Notes: generated by a model from the letters alone, not told the origin. Positions 16,889 to 23,719 are shown, counted from the first letter of the stretch. The stretch: 64,000 bases of DNA from Aminobacterium mobile DSM 12262 (GCF_000526395.1 NZ_JAFZ01000001.1:1178001-1242000); one strand, 5' to 3'. Program-made: numbers and translations.

Positions 16889-17021
16889 TGACTTGGCGTC
16901 CATTCATCAGCGGCTCGAAGTGGCGGCGCTACAAAGAGGCTTTTTAGCCTCTTTGTGGCAGGAATTCGCAGAACTTCAAAGGGAAAAATTACGATTGGAA
17001 AGGAGCAAAAAACGAGCATGA
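16881..17021 (+). CDS. Unknown 46-residue element protein
   Basis: I do not recognise it. It starts with ATG inside the end of the XRE gene (ATGAATAG) and stops with ATGA overlapping the next gene, so it is coupled on both sides and probably translated. The protein is helical, begins MNSDLASIHQRLEVAALQ and ends with a basic tail LRLERSKKRA. A small coiled-coil or DNA-binding role is possible but not shown. Confidence 0.5.
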   Translation: MNSDLASIHQRLEVAALQRGFLASLWQEFAELQREKLRLERSKKRA

Positions 17022-17407
17022 TTGAAAATTACGTAGCCATAAAAACAGGAATTCGTGAAAGCCTCCAATCGAAAAGACCGGTTGCGGGCAATGGGCACAG
17101 GCTGGCGTTATTTTTGTCTTGCGCCAGAAGAAAGGCTACAAATAAAAAAGAAGTGCTGGCGGCTTTTCAAAAAGGATTGGATCGCTGGAAACTTTTTGAA
17201 AGGAAGACAACGGAATACCACGTTGAAAAATTCTTCTTTAGCCAGCTCCAAGATGAGGAAAAGCCAGCCCTGGTAACCATGCAGGAAGCTTTTCCGACTC
17301 GCAAAAATGGCTACAAAAAACGTCGAATGGGAAAAAGTGATCACAAAACAAGCGAGGATGGCGGCGACCCCGAACCTTGGTATCTCGCTCGAAAGGCGGC
17401 GGCATAA
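17018..17407 (+). CDS. Unknown 129-residue element protein
   Basis: Not recognised. It starts at an ATG overlapping the previous stop and its own stop overlaps the primase start (TAATG), which supports this frame over the competing one from 17055. The protein is basic and helical, with a cysteine in LFLSCARRKATNKKEV and a lysine/arginine-rich C-terminal third (KNGYKKRRMGKSDHK). The position just before a primase-helicase suggests a replication accessory or regulatory role; this is inference. Confidence 0.5.
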   Translation: MIENYVAIKTGIRESLQSKRPVAGNGHRLALFLSCARRKATNKKEVLAAFQKGLDRWKLFERKTTEYHVEKFFFSQLQDEEKPALVTMQEAFPTRKNGYKKRRMGKSDHKTSEDGGDPEPWYLARKAAA

Positions 17408-19902
17408 TGTTAAGTTTGCGTGAAATCGGCTTGAGCGCCGATGACATCCGAGCTTGGTTCGAGCGTGAAATCCATCCCAAGAACGTAAAAGTCGACGGCG
17501 ATCAAATTTATTGTAGCTGTCCAATCCAAAGCCACAACCACAAAAATGGCGATAAAACCCCTTCGTTCAGCCTCAATATTGCCGATGGCTGTTGGTATTG
17601 CCATTCAACCGGCGATTCCGGCTCAATAAAAAAACTTTGTGAGCTGTGCGGCGTTCAGGCGCCATGGCATGGAAAAGGAAAAACGCCATCAAAAGAAACT
17701 GTGTACCCATATCACGACGCAAGCGGAAAACTAATTTACGAGGTCGTCCGAACTGACGACCCAAGCGGCAAGAAAATCTTCCAAAGAGCGATTCTCCCGA
17801 ATGGAGAAAAAAGAAACTCCATGAAAGGCGTCAAGCGGGTTCCTTTCCATCTTCCCGAAATTCTCAAGGCTCAAGCCGGCAACCAAACAATCTTCGTCGT
17901 CGAGGGCGAAAAGTGCGTTGAAGCCTTGCGAGCACTGGGTTTGGTCGCTACCACAAATAGTGGCGGTGCTGGGAAATGGAACGATTGCGGTCAGTATTTC
18001 CAGAAAGGAATAAGCGTTATTATCATTCCAGATAATGACGAGCCCGGGCGAAAGCATGCCCTTGAGGTTGCTCAGGACTTACAAAAGCGTGGGTGCAACG
18101 TGAAAATTCTAAACTTGCCCAACCTTCAACAAAAAGAGGATGTTTTCGATTGGCTGAAAAAAGGACACGGCAAGGAAGAACTTCTGGAGCTGGTCGGGCG
18201 GTGCGAGGAATGGGACGAGGAACCACTACAAACCGAACTTCAAACACAAATTGAAACCAACCCGTCGTCCATTCAAGAGAGCGTTCAAAAAAAGTGCAAG
18301 GAGCTTTTCGACGAAGGTTTCGGTCTCGAATTAGCACGGGAAACGATCCGAGCCGAACTTGTCAATCTTCAACTCGACGGCGAAACGACCTTTTTAATAG
18401 AAGAAACTATTAATAAAAGCTGGGTTGAATTTCTCCGAGAAAAGCCAGCCGATAAAATTATTTCGGCAATCAGCGCAAGCGACTTGATGAAGATGGTAAT
18501 TCCCGCTCCAGAATGGGCGGTTCAAAACATGATTCCCGCCGGCTTGAGCGTTTTAGCGTCGCCACCAAAAGTTGGAAAATCCTTCTTTTGCTTACAGCTT
18601 GCGCTAGCCGTGGCGACGGGTCAGCCGTTCCTTGACCATCGAACGGAAAAAGGAAGCGTTCTCTATATTAGTTTGGAAGATTCACCATATAGCCTACAAA
18701 AAAGACTTTCATATTTTCTTGAAGATCACAGAAAAATTCCAAACAACCTATTTTTAACAAACGAGCTTCCTCAACTTGACGCTCAAGGGTTACTCTTGCT
18801 CGACCAGTGGCTAGCGACCCACAACGACGCAAGACTGGTAATCATCGACACGTGGGGGAAAACCAAGCCGAATGGGAACAGGCAGAAGAATGCCTATGAG
18901 TCAGACGTTGAGCTTGTGTCGCCGATAAAAAAGCTAGCTGACCGTTACTCAACTTCAATTTTATTAGTTCACCATCTCAAAAAAGGTGGCGGGAAAGAAA
19001 GCGATTGGCTAGAAAGCTTGAGCGGTTCAATGGGCTTGGCGGCGACCGTCGATGGGTTACTAAGTCTTTATCGAGATCGTGGAGCCCAGCAAGGAATTCT
19101 CAAACGAACTGGGCGAAACCTCGAGGAAGACGACGACATAGGTCTTGAGTGGACGGCTCCGGGATGGAGGTTTGCCGGCGACGCAAGGGAAGTTCTATTG
19201 AGCGAATCGAGAAAAGAAATAGTTGCCGCTATAAAAGAAATCGGAGAACCGGCAACGCCAACGATGATATCTGAAATGAGCGGTAAAAAAATTGGAACGA
19301 TAAAGCCGCTTTTAAGAAGAATGCTAAAAGACGGGATTTTAAACTGTTCTTCTCAAGGAAGATATTTTCTCCCGTTGACAAGCGATAGTTACGGTTGCGT
19401 TGAAGAAACGCAACCCATGCAACCCAACAACCCGGTTGCACCGGTTGCGTTTGGTTCTAGGGAATGCAACCCTATCAACCCTAGTGATAGCAAGGGCTTA
19501 CAAGGTACGGTTGCACGGGTTGCGCCGGTTGCACCGGTTGTACCTAGCGTCGGTAATCTTCTGGAAATTTTCCCGGACGGATTCAAAAGTAGAAAATGTA
19601 CCAGTCTCGATAAATTTCTTTCGACCATCCAAGAAAAAAAAGGAGATGACCGTATGGAAAATTCTCAACCTAAAAAGTTGGAACCGTGGAAGCCTGAACA
19701 AAAACTTTCCCAACCCTCCATCCCAAAATCACCGCCAACCGATTGGCGGGCGTGGCTCGAATCCTCCGAGCCTGCGGTCAAGGAAAAATACGACGAAGTT
19801 TTTAATCGGCTCAAGGTTTTTCTCACAGAGGAAAATGCACGACAAAAGGCTTTCGAAAGAAGCTGGGATCTCCAACAAAAGCTCAAGGAAGAAGCGGCAT
19901 AG
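17407..19902 (+). CDS. Primase-helicase fusion (Toprim plus RepA-like AAA ATPase)
   Basis: An 831-residue replication protein. In order: a zinc-ribbon-like segment (CSC at 36-38, CWYCH at 62-66); a Toprim domain with FVVEGEKC (163-170) and IIIPDNDEPGR (205-215); a linker; a RecA-like AAA_25 helicase with Walker A SPPKVGKS (385-392), Walker B LVIID (477-481) and LLVHHLKKGGG; a winged-helix-like segment (TPTMISEMSGKKIGTIKPLL); and a low-complexity P/V/A hinge coded by the GGTTGC repeats. This matches primase-helicases of satellites and small phages, implying autonomous initiation of replication. The ATG overlaps the previous stop. Confidence 0.88.
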   Translation: MLSLREIGLSADDIRAWFEREIHPKNVKVDGDQIYCSCPIQSHNHKNGDKTPSFSLNIADGCWYCHSTGDSGSIKKLCELCGVQAPWHGKGKTPSKETVYPYHDASGKLIYEVVRTDDPSGKKIFQRAILPNGEKRNSMKGVKRVPFHLPEILKAQAGNQTIFVVEGEKCVEALRALGLVATTNSGGAGKWNDCGQYFQKGISVIIIPDNDEPGRKHALEVAQDLQKRGCNVKILNLPNLQQKEDVFDWLKKGHGKEELLELVGRCEEWDEEPLQTELQTQIETNPSSIQESVQKKCKELFDEGFGLELARETIRAELVNLQLDGETTFLIEETINKSWVEFLREKPADKIISAISASDLMKMVIPAPEWAVQNMIPAGLSVLASPPKVGKSFFCLQLALAVATGQPFLDHRTEKGSVLYISLEDSPYSLQKRLSYFLEDHRKIPNNLFLTNELPQLDAQGLLLLDQWLATHNDARLVIIDTWGKTKPNGNRQKNAYESDVELVSPIKKLADRYSTSILLVHHLKKGGGKESDWLESLSGSMGLAATVDGLLSLYRDRGAQQGILKRTGRNLEEDDDIGLEWTAPGWRFAGDAREVLLSESRKEIVAAIKEIGEPATPTMISEMSGKKIGTIKPLLRRMLKDGILNCSSQGRYFLPLTSDSYGCVEETQPMQPNNPVAPVAFGSRECNPINPSDSKGLQGTVARVAPVAPVVPSVGNLLEIFPDGFKSRKCTSLDKFLSTIQEKKGDDRMENSQPKKLEPWKPEQKLSQPSIPKSPPTDWRAWLESSEPAVKEKYDEVFNRLKVFLTEENARQKAFERSWDLQQKLKEEAA
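19393..19541. repeat. Cluster of GGTTGC repeats in both orientations
   Basis: Nine exact GGTTGC or GCAACC hexamers in 149 bases (starts 19393, 19410, 19419, 19434, 19443, 19466, 19509, 19518, 19527) plus GGTTGT at 19536. Several are spaced exactly nine bases, and GGTTGCG/CGCAACC at 19393-19415 make a hairpin. They code for a proline-valine-alanine hinge near the end of the primase-helicase. They look like iterons, but nine-base periodicity could also come from the peptide repeat. Confidence 0.6.
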
Positions 19903-19906
19903 GGCG

Positions 19907-20032
19907 GGAGGGTATCAACCCTCCTACCCATACCCCGGGGGGCTATAAAAAGTCTGGGGGCTTGTAATAACGAACCCCGAGGCGATTTCGGCGTGAGTGA
20001 TTGCGAAACTGGACATAAAGGGGGTATGGGTA
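19907..20032. other. Structured intergenic DNA after the primase-helicase, candidate origin
   Basis: Directly after the stop there is a 7-bp hairpin (GGAGGGT 19907-19913 with ACCCTCC 19918-19924). Next to it TACCCATACCCC (19925-19936) is the exact complement of GGGGTATGGGTA (20021-20032), 84 bases away. The enclosed DNA holds further G- and C-runs able to pair. No gene is seen in it. It may be a replication origin or a structured RNA. Confidence 0.5.
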
Positions 20033-20059
20033 TATTTAGCATGGTAAAGGGGGCTTTCT

Positions 20060-20137
20060 ATGGAAATTGTTGACTTAATTGACGGCTATTTCTTAAAAAT
20101 TCTGAAAAGGCTTTTCGGTCGCCATGAAAAAAGATAG
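20060..20137 (+). CDS. Possible 25-residue element peptide
   Basis: ATG at 20060 with a G-rich site (aaaggggg) upstream and a stop at 20135. The peptide MEIVDLIDGYFLKILKRLFG is amphipathic and ends in basic residues. Its 3' end overlaps the next small gene by 14 bases. Not recognised; it could be a leader peptide or chance frame. Confidence 0.3.
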   Translation: MEIVDLIDGYFLKILKRLFGRHEKR

Positions 20138-20270
20138 CAAAAAAATTATTGACGAAATTTTCCGAGAACTCAAAGAGGAATTTTCTTTTGAAGAAGAGCG
20201 GCAAAAATATATCAACTCAATCTCAAATCGGATCCGTCGAGGCGGTCGGATTGGCGGAAAAAAATTATAA
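20124..20270 (+). CDS. Possible 48-residue element protein
   Basis: Starts with ATG at 20124 inside the previous small frame and ends at 20270. The sequence KKDSKKIIDEIFRELKEEF is a strongly helical charged segment, and the tail is glycine- and arginine-rich (RIRRGGRIGGKK), as in nucleic-acid-binding peptides. Not recognised. The reading frame is believable because of composition and coupling, but short. Confidence 0.4.
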   Translation: MKKDSKKIIDEIFRELKEEFSFEEERQKYINSISNRIRRGGRIGGKKL

Positions 20271-20349
20271 CTCTCGGGGGCGGCGATGGGGATTTTCTTT
20301 CTCCATTCAAAAATATACTCAACCGAAAAAACCAGAAAGGAGTTTTTAC

Positions 20350-20781
20350 ATGAACCGAGAAATGGCGCAAAGTTTGCGAGGTCTGGGCAACGCTCTTATA
20401 AAAACATATTTTCACGATTGGCTACCAGAAAAAAAGCGAATCGACCGATACCTTGAGGACGTAGTTTTAAATTCGCCTCTTCTAAAGGCAGATCGTGTCC
20501 AAGGCGGCGATCACATAACGCCGCAAGAACGGCTCCTGGAGATAAAGGAAGAACACGAGGGCTATCAAGCCCTGGTTCGCAACATCGAGCGAGTGGAAGC
20601 GTTTCTGGACGGTCTGAACGATGACGAGCGGGCGCTGGTTGACCTTCATTATCGGCAAAAAAAAGATCCTTGGGAAATTTCACGGACGCTAAAAAAGGAC
20701 AAGACCGACGTGCTAAAAAATCTTTTCTCCATTCAAAAAAGATTGGGCTGTTTTTGGATGGGCGAAAGTGAGGTGGCGTAG
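20350..20781 (+). CDS. ArpU/RinA-like protein with sigma-region-4-type helix-turn-helix
   Basis: A 143-residue protein. The N-terminal half is helical; the C-terminal part LNDDERALVDLHYRQKKDPW followed by ISRTLKKDKTDVLKNLF resembles sigma-70 region 4, as in ArpU and RinA phage regulators that activate late or packaging genes. The ATG at 20350 has aaaggag upstream; the longer frame from 20149 overlaps another small gene and lacks a ribosome site. In satellites such regulators can respond to a helper phage. The target here is unknown. Confidence 0.6.
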   Translation: MNREMAQSLRGLGNALIKTYFHDWLPEKKRIDRYLEDVVLNSPLLKADRVQGGDHITPQERLLEIKEEHEGYQALVRNIERVEAFLDGLNDDERALVDLHYRQKKDPWEISRTLKKDKTDVLKNLFSIQKRLGCFWMGESEVA

Positions 20782-21026
20782 TGCTGGGGCTTAGCTTTTT
20801 TTATTGCGACGGGTCGACTATAATTTTCTATCGTGATGGCGAAGCGAAACCCGTCGCTCCGAAAGGGAATCTTGGTCATTCGTTGGCATGGCGTGATTTT
20901 GCAATGCTTATGAATAACGGCATTATTGTGACTCCAAAGGAAGACAAATACGATACGCTGCGGGTTAGCGATGTATTTTGGGACAATCTGGGAGCCGCTC
21001 TTCGGGCGGCTCAAGTGAGGAAATAA
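20781..21026 (+). CDS. Unknown 81-residue element protein
   Basis: Not recognised. GTG at 20781 overlaps the stop of the ArpU-like gene (TAGTG), indicating coupling. The sequence has beta-rich N-terminal turns (LGLSFFYCDGSTIIFYRDGE) and a short helix at the end. It is the last gene of the rightward operon; a terminator hairpin follows at 21030. It resembles in style the leftward gene at 21062-21292, which also has a YSDDSFVTFFEDG-type motif. Confidence 0.5.
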   Translation: MLGLSFFYCDGSTIIFYRDGEAKPVAPKGNLGHSLAWRDFAMLMNNGIIVTPKEDKYDTLRVSDVFWDNLGAALRAAQVRK

Positions 21027-21029
21027 AAA

Positions 21030-21050
21030 GAGCCGGGGCTATCCCGGCTC
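21030..21050. terminator. Bidirectional terminator between converging operons
   Basis: Perfect 8-bp stem GAGCCGGG (21030-21037) with CCCGGCTC (21043-21050), loop five bases. On the minus strand it is followed by TTTTTATTT, a strong terminator for the integrase-side operon; on the plus strand by a pyrimidine-rich run. Confidence 0.8.
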
Positions 21051-21061
21051 CCTTCTTCTTT

Positions 21062-21292
21062 CTACTCAAAAAACATATTCCGGCAACGTGGCGTGAGTTT
21101 TCTTTTTCCGTCGCAAATAGAAATCATTTTCTTTTCCGCCAAAAAAGGTTTTCCGTAATTTGGGTTAAATAAATTTCGACATGGCAAATTAAGCTCTACT
21201 TTTCCATCCTCAAAAAAGGTTACGAAAGAATCGTCGGAATATTGAATACTCAAAACATCCAAGCCGTCAACTTTACTTTTTGTACAGATCAT
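21062..21292 (-). CDS. Unknown 76-residue element protein
   Basis: Not recognised. A strong ribosome site (ggaggggg) precedes the ATG on the minus strand. The sequence contains VLSIQYSDDSFVTFFEDGKV, a beta-hairpin-like motif also echoed in the convergent gene at 20781-21026, so the two may be distant paralogues. It is the last gene of the leftward operon and ends at the shared terminator. Confidence 0.55.
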   Translation of the reverse strand: MICTKSKVDGLDVLSIQYSDDSFVTFFEDGKVELNLPCRNLFNPNYGKPFLAEKKMISICDGKRKLTPRCRNMFFE

Positions 21293-21307
21293 TTTTCCCC
21301 CTCCAAT

Positions 21308-21652
21308 CTATTCTTTACAAGCGTCACAGAATTCTTGAAAATCCGCTGGCTCGGTGTCGCCAATAATCACGTCGGGAAATTGCGAATAATCGACCTGACT
21401 CTCTGTGAACTGGGTGAGCAGAAAAAGTCCACGCTCCAAGTCTCCGTCGAAATATTTCTCAACAAAATTGCGGGCGGTCTCGACGAGACTAACGATCAAT
21501 TCGTCGGCGGATCCAACGACGGCGCAGGCTTCTTCGTAAGAAGTATATCCTGCCTGCCTTGCGAGTTGCTCGAGAGCCTCTTTTTCCGAACCTGATTGGA
21601 AAAACCCAAAGGAATGAGCAGAATTTCTGTTGCAGATTTCGTACGTGTTCAT
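21308..21652 (-). CDS. Unknown 114-residue acidic element protein
   Basis: Not recognised. The ATG at 21652 is preceded by ggagg; the ATG at 21667 lies before that site and is rejected. The protein is acidic, with ALEQLARQAGYTSYEEACAV near the N-terminal third and an acidic C-terminus (DTEPADFQEFCDACKE). Small acidic proteins in mobile elements are sometimes DNA mimics or inhibitors; nothing here proves that. It lies between integrase and the 76-residue gene on the same strand. Confidence 0.55.
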   Translation of the reverse strand: MNTYEICNRNSAHSFGFFQSGSEKEALEQLARQAGYTSYEEACAVVGSADELIVSLVETARNFVEKYFDGDLERGLFLLTQFTESQVDYSQFPDVIIGDTEPADFQEFCDACKE

Positions 21653-21791
21653 TTTTAAACCCTCCATTCAATTTTTATCCCTTTCCCCTAAAACCGACCC
21701 ACCAGAATGGCTCACAGCATGCCTAACTTTCTTCTTTGGTATGAACAGTCGTTTAGCGCAAGCCTTTTAAGCGTGGCGGTGGCTAGGGGGC

Positions 21792-22721
21792 TCATAAGCG
21801 AGTTAGGCGTTTGCGGCGTGGTAGAAGGTTGGAAACGGGGCTTGCGAGGTCGTGTTGCTCTTTAAGGTCTGATCGGGCAAGGGCAACATATATTTTAGTC
21901 GTGCTAAGATCGCTATGCCCCATGATTCGCTGTAGGGCAAAGGTGTTGCCGTTGTTCCTCAAGAAGTAGAGGGCGAACAGGTGACGCAAGCTGTAAGGCG
22001 TAATGTCAGCCCCTATCTTTTCTCCATACCCTTTGACAGTGTGATACCACGAATTGACACGGAGGGGTTGCCCGTCCCGTGAGCAGAAAAGAGGGGCGTT
22101 TCTCCATTCCTTGGGGCGTATGGAAACAAGCTTCATGATGGCTTGTGCTGTCTGGTCAGATATGGGCAAGGTTCGCTGTACCCTTGTCTTGGCTGTTTCA
22201 GCACGAACGACAACGACCCGGGCGGGAATGGAAACATCTTCAACACGAAGGGAAAGAGCTTCCCGGGGGCGTATCCCCGTATCAAGCGAGAGCAGGAGCA
22301 GGGCGTAATTTCTTAAGCCCGTATATGTGCTTTGGTCGGGGAGTGCGAGAAGAGCCTTCACAACGTCGGGGCTATGTTGGGCTATCCGAGGTTGAGCCTT
22401 GCGACTCCTTATCCCATCACAGGGGCTGGTGTATAAAATTCCTTCATTGACAATCCATCGGAAGAAACATTTGAGGTGCTTCAGCACTATATTGTGATAC
22501 CCCGGGCTACGTTCAATGGACATATACTCAAGAACGCAACGTTTAGCCTTGTCCGGGTTCAGTCCGTCAGGATGGGCGGCAAAGAACCGTGTCAGATGGT
22601 ATCGGTAATCTCGAATGGTTCGGGGGGCTAGTCCGTCAGCCTTCCTTGTCAGAATATATCGTTCTACCGTTTGTTGCCATGTTTCCTCGGTGTGAAAAAG
22701 CCTTGCCACGTTTCCGGACAT
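21792..22721 (-). CDS. int: Tyrosine recombinase (integrase) of the element
   Basis: Integrase of 309 residues, XerC/D-like. An N-terminal SAM-like DNA-binding domain (TIRDYRYHLTRFF, 35-47) precedes the catalytic domain with Arg151 (TGIRPREALSL), Arg246 (TPYSLRHLF), His269 (IMGHSDLSTT) and the nucleophile Tyr278. The usual histidine of the HxxR motif is a tyrosine (Tyr243), a variant seen in some integrases. The ribosome site is gggaggg and the gene lies about 200 bases from the right repeat, as expected of the enzyme that inserted the element. Confidence 0.93.
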   Translation of the reverse strand: MSGNVARLFHTEETWQQTVERYILTRKADGLAPRTIRDYRYHLTRFFAAHPDGLNPDKAKRCVLEYMSIERSPGYHNIVLKHLKCFFRWIVNEGILYTSPCDGIRSRKAQPRIAQHSPDVVKALLALPDQSTYTGLRNYALLLLSLDTGIRPREALSLRVEDVSIPARVVVVRAETAKTRVQRTLPISDQTAQAIMKLVSIRPKEWRNAPLFCSRDGQPLRVNSWYHTVKGYGEKIGADITPYSLRHLFALYFLRNNGNTFALQRIMGHSDLSTTKIYVALARSDLKEQHDLASPVSNLLPRRKRLTRL

Positions 22722-22798
22722 GCAGAATCCCTCCCATTAAAAGAGATTTCCTTGAAAATGTCAGGGTGGCTCTTTTAGGCTTAAAAGTGTAGTGCGAT

Positions 22799-22817
22799 CC
22801 TAGAGCGACGGTCTAGG
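22799..22817. repeat. tRNA-like segment and inverted repeat between integrase and attR
   Basis: TAGAGCGACGG at 22801-22811 exactly matches the D-stem/anticodon region of tRNA-Arg(CCT) (same orientation, also at 22974-22984). It lies within a small inverted repeat, CCTAGA and TCTAGG, seven bases apart. It could be a recombinase or excisionase arm site or a trace of an earlier att site. Confidence 0.4.
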
Positions 22818-22908
22818 TAGGTTTGAGTGGGGCGGGTATCCCGACGTAGAGGGAGGGGAAGTGGGAATAATAAAAGAGTGTGAAGCCGTATAGCGACTAG
22901 GTTTCTAG

Positions 22909-22937
22909 TTGTGTTTCCTTTTGTTTCGTGATAACAT
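22909..22937 (+). promoter_or_regulatory. Rebuilt promoter of the intact tRNA-Arg
   Basis: TTGTGT (22909-22914) lies in element DNA at exactly 17 bases from TAACAT (22932-22937) in the repeat, the same spacing as the original promoter at 15915-15943. The element thus appears to supply a substitute -35 for the tRNA it occupies. Confidence 0.5.
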
Positions 22938-22999
22938 AATCGCCGTCCCGAGCGGGCCTGTAGCTCAGTGGATAGAGCGACGGCCTCCTAAGCCGTAGG
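22926..22999 (+). repeat. Right 74-bp direct repeat (attR)
   Basis: Identical to 15932-16005. It carries the -10, leader and 5' two thirds of tRNA-Arg(CCT) and joins at 23000 to the chromosomal 3' part, restoring a complete tRNA. Confidence 0.9.
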
Positions 23000-23029
23000 T
23001 CAGGCGTTCGAATCGCCTCAGGTCCGCCA
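22954..23029 (+). tRNA. tRNA-Arg (anticodon CCT)
   Basis: Complete cloverleaf of 76 bases with encoded CCA. Acceptor GGGCCTG pairs with CAGGTCC, anticodon arm ACGGC-CTCCTAA-GCCGT, T arm with GTTCGAATC. Its 5' part belongs to the right repeat of the element. Confidence 0.96.
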
Positions 23030-23086
23030 TATAACTTTCAGACATCGGGCTTTTAGGCCTATTCTTCGTTTGATTCCGTATTTCAG

Positions 23087-23116
23087 TTGTCAAACAATAT
23101 GTAATGCGAGTATAAT
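23087..23116 (+). promoter_or_regulatory. Promoter of the DUF1850-TRAP operon
   Basis: TTGTCA (23087-23092), 18-base spacer, TATAAT (23111-23116). The first gene begins about 50 bases downstream. Confidence 0.7.
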
Positions 23117-23164
23117 CCTTTTTGTGGCCTGTTGAAAAGACTGAAAAATCGGAAGGGGGGGCAA

Positions 23165-23671
23165 TTGACGAAAAATTGCCGAATTCTAAAAATTCTAATT
23201 TTAACTCTTGTCTCTTCGATCCTTTTTATAACTTTTGCCCCTGTTTACAGGCTTTCTCTATACACAAAAGACCGTGAGATATTTTCGGCAGTAATATCAT
23301 CCGGAACAAGATTTTCCATGGGCTATGTACATTCAGTAGAGCAAACTCCTGTGGAAGATATTTATGTTGTTTCAGGGCCACAGTTATGGTTATGGGAAGA
23401 ACGGTTCCGATCACATAATGCAGGGTTACCAACAGAAGCTCCTTTGCGTAGTCATTTTTTTATGGAAAAAGATTGGATGATAATACGAGGAAGTACATAT
23501 CGTTGGGAACAATTAGCAGTTCGTATAGGGAATAAAGAGTTAGGTCGTAATTGGATTTCTTCAGAGAGCACTGGAAAAGTGAATCTGTTTGAGATTGTAC
23601 CAGACAGAGTCCTTTATTTGAAAATCACACAATCTCCTTTGTTTTTTAGGAAAGAATTTTCTTTGCTCTGA
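23165..23671 (+). CDS. DUF1850 protein, TRAP transporter partner
   Basis: A 168-residue protein with an N-terminal membrane or signal segment (ILKILILTLVSSILFITFAP), then an extracytoplasmic domain with the family pattern YVHSVEQTPVEDIY and GPQLWLWEERF. DUF1850 proteins are typically encoded beside TRAP fused permeases, as here. TTG at 23165 is chosen because of the ggaaggggggg site; the frame also reaches TTG at 23132. Function is unknown; a role in assembly or gating of the transporter is inferred from linkage. Confidence 0.8.
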   Translation: MTKNCRILKILILTLVSSILFITFAPVYRLSLYTKDREIFSAVISSGTRFSMGYVHSVEQTPVEDIYVVSGPQLWLWEERFRSHNAGLPTEAPLRSHFFMEKDWMIIRGSTYRWEQLAVRIGNKELGRNWISSESTGKVNLFEIVPDRVLYLKITQSPLFFRKEFSLL

Positions 23672-23719
23672 ATGTATAGACTAACCTAGAGGAACGAAAA
23701 AGACTGGAGGTGGAGATTT

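Larger units (their letters stand above)
15932..22999. mobile_element. Integrated satellite-like element in tRNA-Arg(CCT)
   Basis: About 7 kb between two identical 74-bp repeats, the right one completing an intact tRNA-Arg. Contents: promoters and tandem terminators at the left, a frameshifted XRE regulator, small unknown proteins, a primase-helicase, structured and repeated DNA that may be an origin, an ArpU/RinA-like protein, two leftward small genes and a tyrosine recombinase next to the right repeat. There are no capsid, portal, terminase, lysis, relaxase or conjugation genes. The combination resembles phage satellites (PICI-like) or small replicating integrative elements; this is inference from gene content. 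Confidence 0.88.

Noticed and set aside
19393-19541. Repeat cluster considered as a CRISPR array
   Set aside because: Units are 6-9 bases, in both orientations, inside a coding gene, with no spacers of even length and no cas genes.
19400-19948. 182-residue alternative frame at the end of the primase-helicase
   Set aside because: Low-complexity product of the repeat region, overlapping a better-supported frame throughout.
20149-20349. N-terminal extension of the ArpU-like gene
   Set aside because: Overlaps a small coupled gene and lacks a ribosome site, while ATG at 20350 has one.
22054-22450. Rightward frames over the integrase
   Set aside because: Antisense shadows of a clear tyrosine recombinase; composition is not protein-like.
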